From Lepisosteus oculatus (taxonomy: Eukaryota; Chordata; Actinopteri; Semionotiformes; Lepisosteidae), in contig NC_090700.1 in the NCBI RefSeq assembly GCF_040954835.1, positions 19,759,501 to 19,823,500 of the forward strand: a stretch of DNA of 64,000 nt. Direction: 5' to 3'. Below the pieces are notes generated by a model. It saw only the letters and a program-made list of their open reading frames with translations, searched no databases and was not told the origin of the DNA. A program made the translations under genes and the position numbers. Below, piece by piece: positions 24,301 to 39,300 of the stretch; positions within the stretch are counted from its first letter, which is position 1; each line of letters opens with the position of its first letter.

Positions 24301-27300
24301 ACCTTCACCTTTTAGCTGCTGCTGCACGGGAAGAGTGGAAGAATATCCCATAGCAAAGCAATTTGTCTCTAAAGGTCAGGTCCACGCATCAGAACTGGCA
24401 GGACTGTTGTTGTTGCTCAGGAAAATTATACTCCAAAACTAACTTGTGACAATATGCCACATTTCATAATGAAAACTAATTTCTACTCTTTGACCTCTAT
24501 TTGTTGTTTTCATATATACCGTATTTCTAGAATCCCTTAGACCTGGTCGGTGCATTTCTTGTATATTTTAAATATGCAGCAACACATCTGTTTGTGTAAG
24601 TGTCAGAGCAATATTTTTAGCTTCACTTTTGGTCCGTGCTGATACGACTGTTGGGATTGGGATCACGTTCCAGAAGACTTGCTGAAAGACTTGACGCCAG
24701 GGAGCAGTTGTGGAAAGCAAGAGGATGGGATAAAATGCAGAGGAAATGCAGTACCCCCTGAAAACCCGATATACCCAGTTTTGGTCGTCACACATCAGTG
24801 AAGAGCATTCATCAAGGACAGCTGATTTATGCTTTCATTTACAGCACAGAAAACCACCACAGTCAATATGAAGAGGGAGAGAAAGATTTAGACAATGACA
24901 AAAGTTTAAGGAAATCTTCAATGTTTCATAAAGATAGAACTGTGAATACTCTTATATTTAAGTCTGCTAATCGTGGCTCACTTCTTTATAACATTAAACT
25001 GAATTTAGAGTGATACAGTTGCATATGCTATATTGTTTCCTATTAGATAATCACTTTGTCCTTTCCCAGGTCTCTCTGCAGAAGATGTTGTAGATTTTTC
25101 TTGTCACAACAGAATATAATTAAGACATAACCAGCATAGTATAGAAATCCTTGCGGACAAACCGTAAAGGTTCAACTGCATGTTTAGGAAATGCCAAGAA
25201 AGCTGGCTCAGACATTGTCTCACCACAGAGTGCAAGGACAGCACACACTTTGTGGTGCACACTTTTCAGACCAATCTGTGATCGGAGACCATTGTTAAAT
25301 GGCAAGCTGAAAACAGCCTGGACGATAAAGGCCAAATTTATTTTTTTTGATGTAGGGGCATTGCAGAACTTTCTCACTAAGACCAAAAATCACTCACATC
25401 AAAATTAAAATGAAGCACACAATGAACCATATACACTCTTATGCAAACCTTGCACCAAACATCTAATATTCAATTTTCAGTGGGATATGGTAGGGATATA
25501 GGCATTACAAATTCAAATAGAAATTTCCAGCATCTTTTAAACCCCCTAGGAAAAAATGTAAATTGAGAAAAATGAAAGAGCCCTTTTTGTTTCACCTGAA
25601 ATCCTACAGGTTTTACCTGTACAGGAGCAACAACTGTCGTTTCTTCAGCCTGTACAGCCTCTGAACCTCCGTTCTGAGCGACTTCATCACTTTTCTCTGT
25701 GTCATTCGAAAGGTTCTTCCACTCTAAGGAAAAAAATATTGTACACAATTTTTAAAACCTCAATGCGTCGCACCAAACTGAATTAGCATGTGATGACTGA
25801 TTAGACTGTTGAGTCACATTCCACGATGAATATCAATTAGTTGTGACAACACCTCATTCTGAACAAGAGCATCCTACATAGGTATTTGGAATAAAGTAAG
25901 TGTGAATAAGCTCATAGCTCATGCAGACACCATATTCAGGAGACTTGTTTGGTTTGCTCTTAAATCTGAATTTTGTCTAACAATGTTTACTTCGCTTTCG
26001 TATTAAACGAAAGAGCGAATCAGAGTGGTACTGCTTTGTATTTAAATAGCACTCCATGTTTCTTAAAACTTAAAGGACAATATAAGGCTTCAGCTGAGTG
26101 GTTAACTAGAACAGAATTTTTTTAACAGACTGATCCAAGCTCCAGAGTTTAATGTTCATGTCTCTACAGTAACATCTCATTTCAAAAAAACTTTCATGGT
26201 TAAAAAAGCTGATTCGGCCAGCACATCCCAATGCCTGGAATTCTGCAAGAGGGATACGGCACCATTCCCCAATGAGAGAGCTAATTAACTCACACTGGGA
26301 ACATCCACTAAATGCAGGATTAGGTTCAAATTTGGTGACTGAGAAAGCCAAAATGTATAGATAACATCAATGTCATGTTTATCAATCCATTGGGTGACCA
26401 CGCATGCTTTGCAGCTGTGGACATTGTCATCCCAGGAGACACTCTTAACAGGAAAGAAATTCCACTTTGTGGAGTTCTCAGTAGACTGTATCTGCTGAAA
26501 ATGGATGCTCGTACCCCAGGTCGAAATTCACTGTTAACCGATCTGCAGTGAACTGTTTGCTTTGAATTTAATGCACAGGTATCACTATCCTGGACTATCT
26601 GAATCTGCTTCCACTTGTGATGTCTTTCCCTCTGATTTCTATGCTGATATCACCTTAAAGTTGATTACTGATTAAAGTTGCCACTGACACTCCTGCCAAA
26701 AGAACACCAACAATCGCCCCTTTTTCCAAAGTCACTGATGTCTCTTCTTGGAGCCATAATTATGGGAAACCATGTCTGTATAAACAACCCTAAGCATGCT
26801 GAGATGTTATTTGCTTAATTAAGACATGATCAACTCCTGTGTGGAGGCTTTTGCTTTTTATATACTTGGTATTTCACATTTATCAAATTTTTGTTAACTA
26901 TCTTTTCATATATTACGTGGAAGAGGTTGCCACTTGAAGATCTTTTCACACTGGTACAACCCATTACTAAATATGCGAGTTGTTCACTTAAAAACCTGCA
27001 GAACAGCATCTGGAACAACCAAGTTTAACCATAAGCTCGGCTTCCTGTTTTTCAAAGCACTGAATGTACTGTAGAGATCGCCTTTCAAGGTGTTAAGGTT
27101 TTTCAAACATACTTTTCGTGTTGAACCATGAAAATCAGGTGACTAAAAATTCAAGTGAATTTGAATCAGCCAACCCCATGGATACATTTAATGAAAAGTT
27201 ACATATGCAAGCAAGTCTCTACTTGGATTCAGGATGTCAAATTCAGGTGTTCAAACTTCAGAACTGTCCAAAAGTTTAGATTGAGAATATTATATCCGAA

Positions 27301-30300
27301 TAAAGCAAATCATAAAGTCATTTTTTGTATTATATACATACACTAGATAATGCTATTGCATTCTACGAATACTAATACTACATATTAAGATCAAGTTAAA
27401 ACTGAGAATTTTGATAAGACTATACATAGCTACAAAAAATTAACAACTACAGAAAATTACCGATGCTTGGCCTGGTCAACCTCAATCATTTTAATAAACA
27501 CTGAACACAATTATGCAGTCAGTATCTCAACCATACACAATACCAATAAAAAGAAGGAACAGAAGAAGGAAAATTGTAATGATTTATAAGGCTAACAATT
27601 TAAAATATGGCATTGGATTTCTGATAGATTTTATGAGAATGCATCTACACGTTAGACGCAGCTGGACATATATGAAGATGTTAGACTATGTTGATGAAAT
27701 TGCTAGTTTAATAATGATAAAAACTTTATTCCAGAACAACTATACAACTTGAATATAGTAACTTCACTGGCGATATGTTCCTCAAAAGATGTTAGTTATC
27801 TATAGGGACAGGAAACAGACAGGACTAAAGGATGCCAAGGACAGGGTCAGCATTTTTGATTAGCACATGTCAATTAATGAAATTGGTTTTGCAAGGTTGG
27901 TTTGCTTCTGGACAACAGTTTTGTACACCCAGCTGCAGATCTGCTTGCAAAGGATTAAGTGCATCTCCCACTCAATATAACATCATTGATACAACCTACA
28001 GGGCAAGGAACACTGTGTTCATAGATGAGAACATGATTTTACTGGTATATGCTCAGCCAATAGCATCTGGGCACACTATGTTGCCACAAGGAATTCAGCC
28101 ATAAGGATGCTGTTTGGAGAGCAACATGCACGGAACATAGCAGAAACAGATACACTGTGAATGGAGAAGAATTGGCTTTAGCCTTCAACAAACTTGAATG
28201 ATGACTTCACAGGCTTCCAGGTAAGCTTCATGACACTAGTGATGTGACAAATATTTGGCATAGAAAAATAGGGCAATTTTAAACATTGACAATGCTGGAT
28301 TGTCTTTTGCACTGGTTGAATGAGACGATGCACCTACCACCCGCTCTCCCACCCACATGTAATACATAAAATATATCTGGATACACAATAAGTATACCGT
28401 AAGTACAATGAAATGTATTAACTACAAAAATGTTTATGATTGGTGGTGCCTTATGTTACATCTGATATTTATAGAATACACAGTTGCAGTAAAATCCTAA
28501 TGAATCCAGATTTTAGATCCTTTAACAATTATGTATTTTTCTTAATTTGGCCAGTACAATAGGGGGTGGACATTTCTTAATACTTAATAATACTAAGTAA
28601 TATTTTGGGACAGTAGATCTGACTACTGCTATACACATAGATCACTGAATAATAATCTCAAAGTGCTTTAATTGAAGATTACACAGATTAATGCATTTCC
28701 CCTCAAAACAATCAGGTAATGTCTGCCTCAATATATTGGAAAAGAGGAGAATGGCTGTGCTATTTGGCAAAGAATTTTAAAACCTGTACACCACCTAAAA
28801 TAATCAATGTCAAGTTCTAGAACTTGAAGTCATTTTTCACATGAATTTAAATGACATACGAAAACAATTTGCTTTAACTTCTGTTTAAATATTTCACATG
28901 AACTAAAATATATAGGAAGAAAGGCAAGATAATGATTAACTGCTGTGGATTGTGCATGCTGGAAATAAACTATAGTGAGGTATTACCTGGACACAGCGTC
29001 TCTGTGTCTAAAATGCCTCCCTCACGGAAGCTGTCCAGGTCTTCAAGCTTCACTTTGTTCCAGGGGATGTAGGTCACCCCCAGGTCCACATCCCAATACT
29101 GCTTGTACTCAGGTTTGATTCCTTTGTTTAATGCCCATGCAATCTTAAAAAGGAAAGAAAACCTTTCCAGTATTACAAGCATCTGGTGAAAAGAATGTAT
29201 GGCCTAAAACATCCTTTGAGTGCGTTTCTGTTCTTAACAATAAGAATAAATATAATACTTAGATCACTCAGAATGTTGGGAGTTTTCACAATAGTTCTCA
29301 CCCACTTGCTTTGCATAAAAAAATAACATGGCCAGTTCATGAAAAGGTTGCAAATGTTAACATAGCAGAGATTTCATGCAATCCATTGTATATTTTTTTC
29401 AGATGTTAATTCATACACAAGGAATTTCACAGTAATACTGGAGATAGTTTTTTCTCTCTCTGTTTTTAGGAATAAAATCTTGCAAGTGGAACAAAAATGA
29501 AAGTTTTGCATTGTTCAAATGTATGTCAAATGATTGAAAAAAATGTCTAGATTGTATGGATTTAGAGCACTCACTAAATAGCTTTTTAGCAAACTGTTGT
29601 CATGTTATTTAATAAATGTGATTAAACCTCAGCCCCTGCCAATGCAACAATTTCTTACTCAATTATCCTTAAGGGTTAAATCAAACACAACACAACTAAG
29701 AATCCTTAATCTGCAGATTAAGAAAAAATATTTGACATACTAAACCATGAAAATAGACAATGTGTGTGAAATATTTTATAAGAATTAGGGTAAACTCCAA
29801 TTCCCTAGTTCCACAATTATGAAGTACCTGTTTTAAGACAGAATGGTCTAAAATGTAACTCTGCAATGCCAACATCCTAGTGTATAGTGACTTTGTTGGC
29901 GTTTCCTTAATCTTTTAATCTCTAATCCAGCCATAGTAAAAACAAAAGTAGCTGGACAGAACAGAGCCTTGTGTTAAGAATACACCAAAATACATGTAAT
30001 TATACACCTACTGTTTTAAATGTGTAAATAGGCGTTTTTGTTAGACATGAGTTACAGGTACTATATTGAAAAATACTGCTCTGTTACTGGCCAATGTCTC
30101 ATACATTATGTCAGCCTCAATAAGAAGAAATGACAAGTCCTTCTTACAAACACTGCAGGTGTTAAGACTATCAACGGTATGCAGACATTATATTAAACCT
30201 CCATCTCAAGCTCACTCTACAGCACAAAAATAAATTTGTACAAAAATGTAAAAATGTTTTTTATGCTGCTCATTATATATCTGTTCCTTGAACTTGCTTT

Positions 30301-33300
30301 ATAATAGGTTTTCAATTGCCATATCATTGCATTAATTATGCATATCTACATCAACAGTCCCACATAACTTCCAAGTTCTGATTTATCTATAACACATTAT
30401 GCTGTGTAAGTTCCATCACAATGTATTTGATTAACTACAGAACAGTTAAAGTTTATGCACTCCAGTTAGCTAACTTGTACATATTGATAAGTACCTCTGA
30501 ACGGTGGTACTATGAAAGGCAATGTCATGCAAAAGTAAAGATTACCGTGCAACTCTCAAAGCAGGAAAAAAATATCAATGCTGTACCTTTATAGCCTTTT
30601 GGTTTACTTTGTAAGACCCTCGGCTTAGCTTGTGTAAGGCTCGGAAGGCATCCTGTCTGTGAACCATCACAATATACGCACAGCCTCTGGGTGGGATCAT
30701 CTGAAACCATAAGAATAAGGCAGCAAATGGGTACAAGAATAAAATTCAGACACCATATAACACCTCAAATTAAATGATGGCAGGCAGCATATAAAAAAAT
30801 AGAATTCCACCTTTTATGTTTTATTACTCAGCCCAACAAAATGAAACCATTATAAAAACTCATACAATTTAAATGAATGTCGCACAAATGAGTATGAAGG
30901 TAATGATGTCATAAAAGGTTACAAAACTAATTTCTGATAAGTCAGCTCCCAAGGTTTGCTCCCAAAGTTAGACATGGGCCAGACAGAGAATCCAATCTTG
31001 TCTTATAACTACACAGAGTGGATTTGCCAAAGCCCACCCGGCAAAGAAAAATAGTTACAACTTGGGGATTAACTGATTTCATGCCTTTCCTTTTGCATTA
31101 TGTACTTACTGAACAACCTCAAAATGGTGATCATTACTTAGTTACACTAGAAAAGGGTTTAGCTCAACTGTAAACTTATTCACAGCATCAAGAGCTGCTG
31201 TGAAGAGCTCTACCTTTAAGTTCCACAGCTTCCACCCAAGTCTGTACTTACATTAATAGACTCAATCTGCCCAAACTCCTCCAGGAGGCTTGCCACATCC
31301 TGCTGCTGCGTTCTTTTGTCCAGCTGACCTACCCAGAGAGTCGTGCTACAAACTAGAACATGCAAAGACAAACTCAGAACGGCAAAAATTCACAACTGTC
31401 ACTCAGAGAGGTTGACAGTATGTACATGTGCAGAGCTGGTTAATGAATGGCTAGGCAGATGCATGCGTACCACTGAGAGTCTCGCTCTTGATGTGCGGCA
31501 GTCCCTTCTGCCTCCTCTCCCTCTCCTTTTCCCTCTCTCGCCTCTCCTGCGACCGGGAGCGCGGTGAATGCCTGCGGCGATCTCGGGAGCGAGATCGAGA
31601 CCTCCTGTGCCGTGATCTCCGGGAGCGGGAATTAGACCGAGATCTCCTCCTTTTGGGAGATCTGTCCACCACAGGTAAAGAAGTAAGCTATGTTAAGTTT
31701 TATCTTAACAAGAATACTTAATTCCACCCTTTTGACTTATGTGGTATCGTTAGTTAAGCTACAAAACAAGCTTTCCTAGAAATTCTTTATTCATTTGCAT
31801 TAGACTCTCAATTTAACCGATCAATAGGAAAAATGGGGTGTCTGTCAAATCGCATGGTGGGTTGTCCATTAAATTACAAATGATGTTTTTTCAGCCCAAA
31901 CTTATTATTTGAGAAAAAAAGCTCTATTTCATGTCATCAATACATTGTATCAAATTTGCTAAAACATACATAATGAACAACACCCTTATAAGGCACCATT
32001 AACATTCCTGAATTTTAAAACTAAGTAGTATTTATCTTTACTTGTTTTAGTTATGTATTGCTGAAAGGCCTGGTGTTTCTGATTTTACAGGCAAAATTCC
32101 CCTTAAGCAGATTCTGCTCATTAAACCGAGGGTTTACTGCACTAAATTTGAAAGAAGGCATTGCCAACCTGGAAGCAGACTTAGACCTTGATTTCCTCCC
32201 TTCTGAACGATGTTTTCCTTCCTTCATTACTGGTGGATCTATTTCCATTGATACTTCCTAATATAAGAGGGGGGGATAAAATATGTTCTTGATTTGAGAC
32301 CATCTTAATTGTTAATGGCAGCAAATAGTCAGCAGGCAGTCCTGATATAATTTGAGATTAATGCCATAATTCACAGAATTTTTTCTAGTTTTATATTAGA
32401 AAAAATCCTTGCATTCCTGTTCTGTTCATTTTACAACTGTACAAATGACTAAAATGACTTATTATCCTTTTCTAATTAAACAATTAAGTAATTGTTAGCA
32501 TAATATAACATAATAATAAAAATAATGTTTTATAATAATAAAAACACAAATGTGCACATTTTAAAATAGTTGATGTCATTCACAATGGGCATTCAACTGC
32601 CACTGATAAACCTGTTCAACGCAAAATTCTTCAATTCTGAAATCTCTGGTAATCTCAGGCAAACACTGGTGACATTCAACCAAACTGTAGAGCGCACAGT
32701 TCTCAACAGAGGATTTATCGACTGTCTTTAGTAATTTGTGTAATTCCTCAGTCTGACAGCTATCTTTAGGCCATTTTGCTATGGTGAGAAAAGACTGCTT
32801 TAGTGTCAGCATTGGAAACAGTGCTGCACAGTGACTCTATAGCTGCTGCAATACAAACACCAGTAGCAACACCAGATATATCTGAGACTGTGATGTTTTA
32901 TGAGTAGAGACGCTCTTTTTGGGGACAAGCCACTAAAGACACTAAGTACAAAGCCCCCCAAAAGCTATTTTAGTACTTCTTTTCCCGAAGTTAAGATGCA
33001 ATGTCAAATTTTGATCGCCAAAACAATGAACAAATAAAAGCATAGCACTGAAAAGAACAACAAGCTGGGCAGTACCATTGCCAATGTGCCAATTCATTAT
33101 ATTTACAAATGCATGGAAAACTATAATTCTTTAACAGTACTTTGATTTTGTAAGTATCGAATAATGAACTAAGATTTATTAAAACAGACACTGCTGACAA
33201 AAGTTCACAATTTGTGATTAGACCATGAAATGTTTTCCAGGATCCATAATGACTTCTTATTTAAACCACAAATACACAATCTAGGCCTAATCCATAACCT

Positions 33301-36300
33301 GAAAAAACTAAAGTCTGTACTTGTTGCTGCTGTGCCATCTGCTGTGAATAAGCCTCGTTCTGGGGTGGATATCCCGAAGGAAACACTGAAGGGACCGGGG
33401 GAGTCTGCTGAGGCAAAACAGGCTGGGCCATCTGCTGAACCATGGCTGGGAAGGGCTGGGTGGGCATGAGACCGTATCCTTGAAGCTGTCCATTTGGAGG
33501 AAGCGTTACCTGGAAGGGAAGGGCATTTCTATCAAGACTAAATCAAGAAAGAACTTCTCATTGCATTCATATACTCTGAAAAAGACACACGGATACCTGA
33601 AAACGTAACACATGGAAATGTACTGCAAAAAGGGCAAGCAACTTCACATTGCTGATCAGTCTTATAAAGCCTATATAATGGGCCAGTGAAAACACTGTAC
33701 CAGCTGCACTTGTTTAAGCAGGAGCATCCATTTCATGATTTTTTTATATAAAACATTATATAAAAATGACCTAAATATACAAAAATGCAGACATAGCACA
33801 GGATATCAACACTCATAAAAATTGGAGAGGTTAATGTTACCATTTAACATTTTCCACAACAGTGCTCAGTAGCTCTTTAATCCAGTTGTCTTTCATACCT
33901 GATGTTGCTGTTCTTGTGCCATTCCTAATAAGCGCTGCTGAAAGTGTTCCATGTTAGGAATTTGTGTAGGAAGCTGCGGATATACTGGCTGCTGGATATT
34001 TTCCGGAAATACACTGTGTAAAACAAATTATGGAAGAATTGGTCTTCACAGATTTGACATTTGACAGATGTCCAAGCTCTTTGCTTCAACTTAAGACAGT
34101 GAAACATTTTCCTATGAGATTCATTCATTTTTGCAAGTCAATAATGTATGATAAATTAAGATGTTGTTACATGACTTTTTTAAAAACAATCCTTTTAAGT
34201 CGCAAACAGAAAAGATAACTGGATCTTATCCAAGTCTTCAAAACCCTCAAAGGCATGGACAATGTCAATAGATTTTCTCAGAAACAAAAATGAAGCTTGA
34301 ACAAGAGGGCAAAAAAAGTAACTTCAAACTGACATCAGGAGACATTTATCCACATAGAAGCTTTCCAATGCGTGTACCAAGATAACCAGCAATGTTGCTC
34401 AAGCACATATATTGGATTTTCTCATGAAACATCTGGATTATATTCTGAAACCAATGAACCAAATTAACTAGATGGGTCAATCTGACCCACTTCTTATGTC
34501 AGAGACCAATCTAATGTTCATTCGCAATTTATAAAGGAATTTATTTTTAAAAACCTACACAATAATTAGCTACAAACAAGTGAATCTACTCATCATTTGC
34601 GTTAAAGGACTATAGTACAGAATGAGCAGAACTTAATCTGCGACATGACTTACAAAGGCTGTGACGCAGAAGTTGTTTCTTCCTTTTTAGCATCTTCTCC
34701 TCCTTCTGACTCATCATCATAATCAAAGCGATCAAGCAGAGTCTGTGAACAAACCCCCATCATATCTGTCATTGTCAGAGCAATGTTTGTAGTAGAGCAA
34801 CAAGTAGTAGACCCTAGATCTAAATACAAAACACTGAAACACAAAAGCATGGTCTCATGTAAGAAAAATCCTGTATTCTACTCATGAGCCTTGCACAGCT
34901 ACAACTATGGACAAACAAACCATCCAAATTACAGCTGATCACATAACAGTCTGTACATCCCGTTTCACATTTTAAATGACTTAGGGAATATTTAAAGCCT
35001 ATATTAGAAGGGAATAACCTGCAAAAGAACTTAGATGTAAAGCACAGCAAGATAAGCACGTAAAACAGTCACCTTGTCAAAGGTTGCTTTCTGCTCTGCG
35101 GGCTGGGCGGCCGGAAGGCTGCGCTGGACAGCTGCAGGCTGGATCTGGGCCAGCAGGTTGTTCTCGGGAGCAGGGGACTGTGGCTTTGCCGGCTGCTGGA
35201 AGGTCTGCAGGATTTGCTGAAGCTGGAAAATCACAGAGGGCACGTTTACAAATCTTCAATACCAGCTTCCATTCATTTTCTAACCACTTCTTCCAATTCG
35301 CAGGGGAGCCAGAGCACATCTTGGCAAGCCATGGGTGCAAAGCAGGGTGCATACAGACACACTCACATCAGGGCCTGTTTCCTTAAAAGCTAATTAACCT
35401 ACCAGTATTTATTTGGGCTGTGAGGGGGGACCCCATGTGAGCACAGGGAGAACATACAAACTCCACACAGATGGCATCCCAGGTCCAGGACTGAACCCAG
35501 AGCCCCAGAACTGCCAGGCAGCAATGCTAATCACTGCAACACAGTGCTGTCCTTAAGGTGCTTTAAACTGAGACAAATTTAAAAAGTCCTGCAAATGATA
35601 AAGCTCCACATTGATATTTTCAAAGGGTTACGCTTTGTAAAGTCATAAAAGCCTGGTTTTGTTTCCAAGCATGTACAACTAACCAGTGGTCCCTAGATCG
35701 TCCCTTTTTTAATTAAAAACAAAAAAAAAATGCCTTCTAACCATGGAATGTTATTTATAGTATCACAGTTCTGATTACTGTAAATTACACCTTTTCTTAT
35801 TGAATATAATATTGTGAGGATGACTCATTCATCCGTTGCTGAAAACAAATGCCTAACCATTTAAAAAATAAATCAAACTGTAGGATGAGTTAAAGGGGCT
35901 CTGGGATTAGTGATCAACTATCAACTGTAACCTCTTCTTCAGAACCAGATGAGGAAAAACTAAGCAAATGAGATGTGAAGTAAAAAGCACATTGCCTTTT
36001 GAGGTATTTAACAGATTTTAACTGAGAAAGCAAGCAACAAAATTAAAACAAAGTATCTCAAGTGCCAATAAGTGTAAACGGAACACCTGAAAAGTTAAAT
36101 ATGTATAAACCCACCCCACATAATTCCAAAAAAACATTTTAAAAACATTCAGTCTCTTTATATTGATTTTCTTTATTGCAGAGATGTAACCGTGTTGAAG
36201 TTGACTCTGGGTGTTATTTCTTAGCACCACTGAGTAACATTGTGATGTAACTATACTGCTAATTTGTCATAACAGCATAAATTCTTCTTTAATTTAAGCT

Positions 36301-39300
36301 CCTTACAACAGCTTGAAATGAATGATTCACACGTCACGGCACACTAGTCTAGCAATATCTGATCCAGCAGTTTTTCTAATGTAGCTGTGGCCAATGAATG
36401 TACCACTATACTGTCTAAAAACTGTGACTGGCAAATCTTTTAGGGGTAATATCAGTTAACATGCAAATGCACTTTTCATAATATGGTAGAAGTTACTAAT
36501 ACTATTTTATTCATACAATTTCAACAATCTCAGGGTAAACTACATAAAACTGAAATGCAGCTCCCACTAAATGACAAGCAAGAACATTTCCAAACCAGCA
36601 ATACTCACTGCTCAGCAGATAAGGTGAAGAACTGAGAAATTACCTTACTAAATTAGGACAGAATTTTAGGATGGCCATATTGTTTAAAACCAAAGTAGAA
36701 TTTAGCCAGGACAATGGAACTAACACCCCTAGTTCTTTGGAATCTGCAAGATGTCAGGACCTAGGCTTAAGTTCTCATCCAAACCACAACACCTCTTACC
36801 ACACCAGTGTCCCCAGTCACCAAAATGGTGAACTGACTTTTAAAACAGTGGTCTAGAAAAGAGTGCCATCTACTGGCCAATCGAAAAATATGATAGTAGG
36901 TAATTTTAATAAGCAAATCTTTCAAATCTTTTTTTACAATTAAATCTCATTATAATGAACTGTTTTTTAACATGGAAGAAAATTATATCTTGTACTTTAC
37001 TAGGACAAACTGATTCCATGACATTTTCAACCACAACATGGAAAAGCAAATTATCAGCCTACGTCTGACTCTATATTCAAAGAATTTTACACAAATAAGG
37101 GATAACTATCTTACAGGGGCCTCTGTAAACTATGAACTACTTTTTTGTGAACACATGACCTTTTTTAGTAACCTATTAGTGATAAGATACTTACCTAGGC
37201 TTCTTTGTAGGATGTCAATCATTTAAGTAGCAGTTTGTCATTCGAAATTACTAACAGTGATTACAGGTAACTGCTAAAATAACTGACCAAATTTGGTATT
37301 ACCAGTATCCTAAGGGAATAAGTCAAAATAGAAAACTGTAAATTTAAATTTATAAATTTATGACACCTTTTAAAACATAAACATACATTTTGCTTTTCAC
37401 ACCACCTCAATAAAATCACCAAGATGCAACTACGATGCCAGTAAATAAAGTTTGACCCCGCAATCATATTCGACTTGATTTGGTGCACATTTTTACTTTT
37501 TGTGAACTCAGAAGACAAAAGTTTGTTCCCCTCACCTGCTGCCCCTGTGTGGACTGAAACAGCTGAGCTACAGCAGCGAAAGCATCCGAGTTCTGCAGCT
37601 GAGGGACGGCGGCAACTATCGAGTTGGCAGTGACAGCGGCAGGGACAGGGGGCTCAGCAGAGGTCTTGCCAGGACTGGAGGGGGAACCTACTGTGAAAGA
37701 GAAGCACGTGCAGAACGCATCAGTCCAAATCCACCTCAATGCCGGTCACGTATCACAGTTTTTGGTTGAAGCATGTTCTTCTCATAATTAAAACATCTCA
37801 TAACTCTTCATGGGACAACACTGATTCAATGACGGGAAACAAAAAAAGTGAAGTTCACTTCATTTTTAAACCTCGGTGATCTCAGAACAGACACCTGACA
37901 TATAAGCACCATCTTGAAACATAGCAGCTAAGTGAGTCCCGAATTACCCACTCAGATAAGCGGAGCACATAGACGATTTAGTGAACCACTTAACAACATA
38001 CTAAACGCATAAATAGAATAAACACATAAAGGCAGGTTTATGAATACACTCCCTGCTGCAAATGATTCCTTGGAGGGCCCTATGTGTTCTTCAGAAGAAC
38101 ACATGATATTATTTTTATGTGCGGGACTTAAAATGGCCATGTTTGTGGAAGCAGCTACAGTGTACTATTTGAGAACACCATATAGCAACCTATTTCAAAC
38201 AATTAGCACCAATGTATTCCTAGGCTAGCATTTCCTGAATTCTTAATTTGCCTACAACTTATGATTGAAGTAGCTAGCAGTACATTTTCAAACTACTGGC
38301 AAAACTCAAAACAGTTGCAGGTTTACTTTCACATTTCCGCTACAAAGAGCAACAAAATGTCAGATGCAAGTGCAGACAGATGGTCTGTAACATTTGAATC
38401 CAGTCTCTTGAGTAAAAGAGTTTCCAAGAATTCTAACCAAATAGAAGGAACTACCCCACCCACAATCAAGAGCTATTACTAATCTAGCATGCTGGAAGAA
38501 GCTGGAAAAGGACTTATGTTTGGTAAAGAAACACATAATAAAAACACTGCAAGTGCCTCCTTTGTAGAACTTCTACAAAAGCTGCACAACCAAAGTCCCT
38601 GACCTTCAATGTATCTCAAACTTTATAACAGTGGCCAGGGCCAGCGTGGGACAAACCTGCATCAGCAGTATCGTTTTCTGTGTCAGGCGCTGTGGTACTG
38701 CTGCTGGCTCCGGCTGCCATGTCCAGCAAAGGCTGGATGATTTCAATCTTGAATACACCGTTCTTCTGCCAGAGGTTCAACACGCGCACAATTTTACTCT
38801 ACAAAAAAGAAAATGACTCGCAATCACTCGTTCCAAAGATTTATTGAAAATCCTGTAGCATTTCATCTGCTATAATCACATTGCTTTCATTGAAGATAAC
38901 GTAAAGACATGAGAATTCACTGTTCTTAACTCCAGGTTCAAAAACAGCAAAACCAAAGCACTGCACGAAGATTAAAAGCATTATAACATTGCACCACTGC
39001 CATGTTCCCTAAAACTTTGTAAAAACCTGAATCAGGAAATGCTTCATGTGGCTTGAAAAACTAGCACATGACCAGCCTACTGAGCCACAGCGTGTAATTT
39101 TGTGGTTAAAAACCTTTATAGATTGCAATCTAACCAAAATCCAGGTACCCAGGGTCTTCAAGAAGTGGGTGACATAATGATGACAAGAACTGCTTGTGCC
39201 AACACCCCTAACAAAGGAAGAGAGCTACTTCATCCACCACTGAAATGCAGCCCCCACTTGGGTGACAAGCAGCAGGCCTTTTATGTTAGCAACACCCTTC

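Noticed and set aside
27832-28104. 90-codon open frame, plus strand
   Set aside because: Its composition is slightly protein-like, but I could not align it to any family or transposase block.
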